Shown here: in pieces, positions 7,109 through 9,109 of the stretch
Layout of the letters: each line of letters begins with the position of its first letter
How positions within the stretch are numbered: the stretch's first letter is position 1
DNA from: Comamonadaceae bacterium
GTDB lineage: Bacteria > Pseudomonadota > Gammaproteobacteria > Burkholderiales > Burkholderiaceae_C
Length of the DNA: 9,109 bases
Reading direction: 5' to 3'
NCBI GenBank assembly: GCA_947460165.1
Contig: CANHKH010000107.1
Span: forward strand, 1-9,109
The notes under the pieces: generated by a model
The model's database searches: none
Seen by the model: only the letters and a program-made list of their open reading frames with translations
What the model was told of the DNA's origin: nothing
Program-made: the position numbers and the translations under genes

Positions 7109-8088
7109 TGCTGGCTTTTATTCTCCAGCGCCTTTTGCAGGCCATGGTGGTCATGATCACCGTGGCCTTTATCGCTTTTTTGCTGTTTCAGTACGTGGGC
7201 GACCCGGTGGTGTTTTTGCTGGGCCAAGACGCCACACCCGAGCAAATCAAACAACTGCGCGAAGACCTGGGCCTGAACCAGCCCTTTGTGGTGCAGTTTT
7301 GGCACTTTTTGGTCAACGCCGCCCAAGGCGAGTTTGGCCTGAGCCTGCGCCAAGGCGCCAAGGTCTCGCGGCTGATCAGCGAGCGCTTTCCGGCCACCAT
7401 GGAGCTGGCCTTGGTGGCCGCGGGCATGGCCTTGCTCATTGGCATTCCCATGGGGGTGTATGCCGCGCTCAAGCGCGGCACGCTGCTCAGCCAGCTGTTC
7501 ATGACGGTGTCGCTGCTGGGCGTGTCGCTGCCCACCTTTTTGATCGGCATTTTGCTGATCTTGGTGTTTGCCGTGCAGCTGGGCTGGCTGCCCAGTTTTG
7601 GCCGGGGCGAGGTGGTGCACATCGGCTGGTGGACCAGTGGCTTTTTCACGGCCAAGGGCTGGCAGCACCTGATTTTGCCGGCCACCACCTTGGCCATTTT
7701 TCAGCTCACGCTCATCATGCGGCTGGTGCGCGCTGAAATGCTGGAGGTGCTGCGCACCGACTACATCAAGTTCGCCCGCGCCCGGGGCCTGTCCAACCGC
7801 ACCATTTACTTTGGCCATGCACTCAAAAACACCTTGGTGCCGGTGATGACCATCACCGGCTTGCAGCTGGGCGGGCTGATTGCCTTTGCCATCATCACCG
7901 AGACGGTGTTTCAGTGGCCGGGCATGGGCCTGCTCTTCATTCAGGCCGTGACCTTTGCCGACATCCCGGTGATGGCCGCCTACCTGTGCCTGATTGCCTT
8001 GATTTTTGTGTTCATCAACCTGGTGGTGGACCTGCTGTACTTTGCTGTGGATCCCCGGCTGCGCGTGGGCAAGGCGGGGGGGCATTGA
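7108..8088 (+). CDS. ABC transporter permease, DppB/OppB type
   Basis: Starts at ATG 7108, sharing its A with the TGA of the binding-protein gene (TGATG), and ends at TGA 8086-8088 (326 residues, typical for DppB). The N-terminus (FILQRLLQAMVVMITVAFIAFLLF) is the first membrane helix of DppB-type subunits. It is followed by the periplasmic GDPVVFLLGQDATPEQIKQLREDLGLNQP segment typical of the family. Six membrane segments are visible at about residues 9-29, 98-120, 130-157, 188-205, 248-268 and 290-312. The EAA-like coupling loop that contacts the ATPase runs from about 208 to 246 (RAEMLEVLRTDYIKFARARG, then ALKNTLVPV). Both termini should be cytoplasmic. A DppC-type permease and ATPases are needed for a working transporter and are not in the window; they presumably lie downstream of the M20 gene. 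The last codons contain a run of seven G residues. Confidence 0.94.
   Translation: MLAFILQRLLQAMVVMITVAFIAFLLFQYVGDPVVFLLGQDATPEQIKQLREDLGLNQPFVVQFWHFLVNAAQGEFGLSLRQGAKVSRLISERFPATMELALVAAGMALLIGIPMGVYAALKRGTLLSQLFMTVSLLGVSLPTFLIGILLILVFAVQLGWLPSFGRGEVVHIGWWTSGFFTAKGWQHLILPATTLAIFQLTLIMRLVRAEMLEVLRTDYIKFARARGLSNRTIYFGHALKNTLVPVMTITGLQLGGLIAFAIITETVFQWPGMGLLFIQAVTFADIPVMAAYLCLIALIFVFINLVVDLLYFAVDPRLRVGKAGGH
8076..8082 (+). repeat. G7 homopolymer at the permease/M20 junction
   Basis: Seven consecutive G residues encode part of the AGG of the permease C-terminus (…GKAGGH-stop). Loss of one G would read GKAGGIEA and run straight into the M20 ATG at 8093 in frame. Gain of one G would instead end the permease at the TGA inside ATGA at 8093-8096. 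The tract and frames are seen directly; any functional slippage is inference. Confidence 0.5.
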
Positions 8089-8092
8089 GGCC

Positions 8093-9109
8093 ATGAGTCT
8101 GCCACTGCAATCGGCGCTGGCCAGGGGGCCGGTGTTTGCCCGCATCGCCCAATTTCACCCCGAGCTCACCGCGCTGCGCCGGGATTTGCACGCCCACCCG
8201 GAGCTGGGCTTTGAAGAGGTCTACACCTCGGCCCGCGTGGTGGAAGCGCTCAAAGTGTGCGGGGTGGACGCCATCCACACCGGGCTGGGCAAAACCGGCG
8301 TGGTGGCGCTGGTCCATGGCCGCAAGCACAGCGCCCAGCAGCCTGGCCGCATGATTGGCCTGCGCGCCGACATGGACGCGCTGCCCCTGCAAGAGCTCAG
8401 CGACTGCGACTGGCGCTCCACCACAAAAGGCCTCATGCACGCCTGCGGCCACGACGGCCACACCGCCATGCTGATGGGCGCGGCGCGTTACCTGGTGGAA
8501 ACGCGAGACTTTGACGGCACGGCCGTGCTGATTTTTCAGCCCGGCGAAGAAGGCTTTGCCGGCGCCCGCGCCATGATGGAAGACGGCCTGTTTGAGCGCT
8601 TTCCCTGCGAGAAGGTGTTTGCCCAACACAACTCGCCAGAAACACCTTTGGGCGTGGTCGGTGTGACCCCCGGCCCCATGCAGGCGGCGGTGGACCGCAT
8701 AGAAATTGTGGTGCGGGGCAAAGGCGGCCATGGCGCCAGGCCGCACCAGGCGGTGGACCCGGTGCTGGTGGCCGGCCACCTGATCACGGCGGTGCAAAGC
8801 ATAGTCGCGCGCAATGTCTCGGCCTTTGACCAGGCGGTGGTCAGCCTGTGTTCCATGCAAGGCGGCCATCCGGGCGCCATGAGCGTGATTCCGGGCGAGG
8901 TCACACTGGTGGGCACGGTGCGCAGCTACAGCGAAGTGGTGCAAACGCAGATTGAAGAGCGCCTGCGCCAGCTGTGCACGGGCGTGGCCCAAGGCTTTGG
9001 CGCCAGCGCCGAGCTGCATTACGAGCGGGTCTACCCGGCCACCGTCAACACCGTGGCCGAGGCCCACTTTGTGGCCGATGTGGCCAGCGCTTTGGTGGGC
9101 GAGGACAAG
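8093..9109 (+). CDS. M20D family aminoacylase/amidohydrolase (3' partial)
   Basis: Starts at ATG 8093, 4 nt after the permease stop, and stays open to the window end (339 codons). M20D enzymes are about 390-400 residues, so some 50-60 residues and the last metal-binding His are missing. The N-terminal block LRRDLHAHPELGFEE (~28-42) is typical. LRADMDALPLQE (90-101) is followed by MHACGHDGH (115-123), giving Cys118 and His120 as likely metal ligands. FQPGEEGFAGA (148-158) supplies the Glu152/Glu153 pair and AQHN supplies His179. GKGGHGARPHQAVDP (209-223) is the start of the lid/dimerisation domain. The family hydrolyses amide bonds of N-acyl amino acids, hippurate-like conjugates or amino-acid-hormone conjugates, releasing free amino acids; no signal peptide is seen, so it should be cytoplasmic. 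Translation is probably coupled to the permease. The operon position suggests it processes what the transporter imports. The exact substrate is not determinable. Confidence 0.92.
   Translation, partial: MSLPLQSALARGPVFARIAQFHPELTALRRDLHAHPELGFEEVYTSARVVEALKVCGVDAIHTGLGKTGVVALVHGRKHSAQQPGRMIGLRADMDALPLQELSDCDWRSTTKGLMHACGHDGHTAMLMGAARYLVETRDFDGTAVLIFQPGEEGFAGARAMMEDGLFERFPCEKVFAQHNSPETPLGVVGVTPGPMQAAVDRIEIVVRGKGGHGARPHQAVDPVLVAGHLITAVQSIVARNVSAFDQAVVSLCSMQGGHPGAMSVIPGEVTLVGTVRSYSEVVQTQIEERLRQLCTGVAQGFGASAELHYERVYPATVNTVAEAHFVADVASALVGEDK

Noticed and set aside
6907..8145. Antisense open frame of about 412 codons across the permease and its junctions
   Set aside because: It is His/Gln/Ala-rich without domain features and spans three genuine + strand genes; it is the mirror of their codon bias.

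Overview
The window is GC-rich (codon third positions are mostly G or C), densely packed, and entirely coded on the + strand. The protein types and their sequence flavour suggest a betaproteobacterium of the Burkholderiales, probably Comamonadaceae. This taxonomic call is an inference from the proteins; there is no rRNA or other marker gene here.

Layout. (1) 1-3108: the 3' portion of tamB, the inner-membrane-anchored periplasmic partner of the TamA outer-membrane protein; its 5' end lies outside the window. (2) About 3261-4187: a secreted protein of unknown function. It has an N-terminal module with two cysteines, a Pro/Ala-rich linker and a C-terminal RcnB/CigR-like periplasmic domain. (3) About 4317-5399: a DUF2817/M14-like zinc carboxypeptidase-type hydrolase. 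(4) 5513-7108: a family 5 (DppA/OppA-type) periplasmic substrate-binding protein. (5) 7108-8088: a DppB-type ABC permease that overlaps gene 4 by one base (TGATG). (6) 8093-9109: the first 339 codons of an M20D aminoacylase/amidohydrolase, cut by the window end and starting 4 nt after gene 5.

Genes 4-6 form a tightly packed operon and gene 3 may belong with them. The likely logic is peptide or N-acyl-amino-acid scavenging: the binding protein captures the substrate in the periplasm, the permease (with partner subunits presumably encoded downstream) imports it, and the M20 and M14-like hydrolases release amino acids in the cytoplasm. Substrate identity cannot be read from the sequence.

Non-coding space is small. 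The gap at 3109-3260 holds one GC-rich hairpin. The gap at 4188-4316 holds two adjacent hairpins without U-tracts. The gap at 5400-5512 holds only a 10-bp palindrome. I saw no tRNA, rRNA, CRISPR array, insertion sequence, prophage or convincing sigma-70 promoter.

I do not see a clearly new system. The items most worth a second look are a G7 tract at the permease/M20 junction, where loss of one G would fuse the two genes in frame, the domain architecture of the RcnB/CigR-like protein, and the M20 gene placed directly after a DppB-type permease where a DppC-type gene would be usual.
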